Shown here one piece after another: positions 5,756-6,393 of a DNA stretch of 6,393 nucleotides. Origin of the DNA: Flavisolibacter sp. GTDB lineage: Bacteria > Bacteroidota > Bacteroidia > Chitinophagales > Chitinophagaceae. The translations under genes and the position numbers were made by a program. The DNA is taken from contig JAICTW010000169.1 of NCBI GenBank assembly GCA_025936195.1, positions 1-6,393 on the forward strand, in the 5' to 3' direction. Under the pieces are notes generated by a model. It did no database searches. It was not told the DNA's origin and saw only the letters and a list, made by a program, of their open reading frames with translations. The first letter of the stretch is position 1. Each line of letters opens with the position of its first letter.

Positions 5756-6393
5756 ATGAAACTGGATGTATTAGCTGTGGGTTCGCATCCCGATGATGTG
5801 GAACTGGGATGTTCAGGAACCCTGATCAAAGAGATTAAAAAAGGAAAGAAAGCGGGCATTCTCGATCTTACCCAAGGCGAACTCGGTACAAGAGGCACGG
5901 CCCAAACCCGCCACGAAGAAGCACAAAATGCGGCAAAGATCATGGGCATTGCCGTCCGTGAAAATTTAAAATTGCGTGATGGTTTTTTTCAAAACAATGA
6001 AGAGAGCCAGATGAAAGTAATACAGGTGTTGCGCAAGTATCAGCCCGAAGTGGTTATTGCCAATATTTGGGAAGACCGTCATCCGGATCATGGCCGCGGC
6101 GGATGGCTGTTATATGATGCGTGTTTTCTATCGGGACTTCGCCAAATAAAAACGACAGATGAAGATGGAAAGGAACAGGAAAAATGGAAACCAAAAATGT
6201 TGCTCCATTACATCCAGGACCGTTTTTATGAACCGAATTTCATTATTGATGTCAGCGATGTGTGGGAGCAAAGAATGGAAGCGATCCGTGCATACAAAAC
6301 ACAATTTTATGATCCCAACAGCAAGGAACCACAAAGTTATCTTTCCTCTCCTGAGTTCATAGATGCACTAACGGCAAGAGCCCGTTTACTGGG
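5756..6393 (+). CDS. bshB1: bacillithiol biosynthesis deacetylase BshB1, partial at right edge
   Basis: BshB1 is a zinc-dependent deacetylase that removes acetate from GlcNAc-malate to give GlcN-malate, the middle step of bacillithiol synthesis in the cytoplasm. The visible 212 residues match the LmbE/PIG-L fold from the first residues: MKLDVLAVGSHPDDVELGCSGT with the SHPDD motif (His11 and Asp14 as expected zinc ligands, Asp13 as the expected general base), then DLTQGELGTRGT (37-48), ENLKLRDGFF (69-78) and EDRHPDHGRG (106-115) with His112 as third zinc ligand and His109 as the expected active-site His. CFLSGLRQI and YKTQFYDPNSKEP are further strong BshB1 signatures that separate it from generic PIG-L proteins. 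The reading frame has no stop before the window ends; the family is about 235-240 residues, so roughly 25 residues are missing. The ATG at 5756 follows an unstructured C/T-rich leader without a Shine-Dalgarno sequence. bshA and bshC are not in the window. Confidence 0.96.
   Translation, partial: MKLDVLAVGSHPDDVELGCSGTLIKEIKKGKKAGILDLTQGELGTRGTAQTRHEEAQNAAKIMGIAVRENLKLRDGFFQNNEESQMKVIQVLRKYQPEVVIANIWEDRHPDHGRGGWLLYDACFLSGLRQIKTTDEDGKEQEKWKPKMLLHYIQDRFYEPNFIIDVSDVWEQRMEAIRAYKTQFYDPNSKEPQSYLSSPEFIDALTARARLL

Overview
The window looks like chromosome of a Bacteroidota bacterium, most likely of the Chitinophagaceae/Sphingobacteriia type. The reasons are a CcmE of the Cys-type (CPSKY), a long CcmF with the N-terminus usual in that phylum, a DUF4294 protein (a family I know only from Bacteroidota), a bacillithiol deacetylase BshB1, and gene starts without Shine-Dalgarno sequences. 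The placement rests on remembered family features, not on a search.

Layout. Bases 1-169 hold no gene I can support. A tight plus-strand pair follows: ccmE (170-589) and ccmF (593-3160), 3 bases apart. These are two steps of System I cytochrome c maturation: CcmE carries heme at the outer face of the membrane, and CcmF is the membrane-embedded heme lyase module that passes it to apocytochrome. After a gap of about 120 bases comes a secreted DUF4294 protein (3282-3941, plus). Its stop lies 16 bases from the stop of a convergent minus-strand pair of unrecognised genes: a soluble protein of about 250 residues (5509 to 4757) and then a short membrane-anchored helical protein (4605 to 3958). A 246-base intergenic region rich in inverted repeats separates these from bshB1 (5756 to the right edge, plus), which is cut off by the window end.

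Biology. The conserved genes serve respiration (cytochrome c maturation) and thiol redox homeostasis (bacillithiol). DUF4294 has no established function. The minus-strand pair looks like an accessory insertion between conserved genes: opposite strand, no recognisable family, AT-rich by eye, and repeat-rich upstream DNA. The first gene of that pair may be frameshifted. A Cys-containing frame (ECHGGNLWICKCGG) continues past its stop one base out of register and would nearly close the gap to the second gene.

The most notable points are the Cys-for-His heme site of CcmE, the possible frameshift with a metal-binding-like tail, and the cluster of palindromes between the divergent genes. I see no clearly identifiable new system. 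The two-gene minus-strand unit is the only candidate, and its function is unknown. I see no rRNA, tRNA, CRISPR array, insertion sequence or riboswitch.
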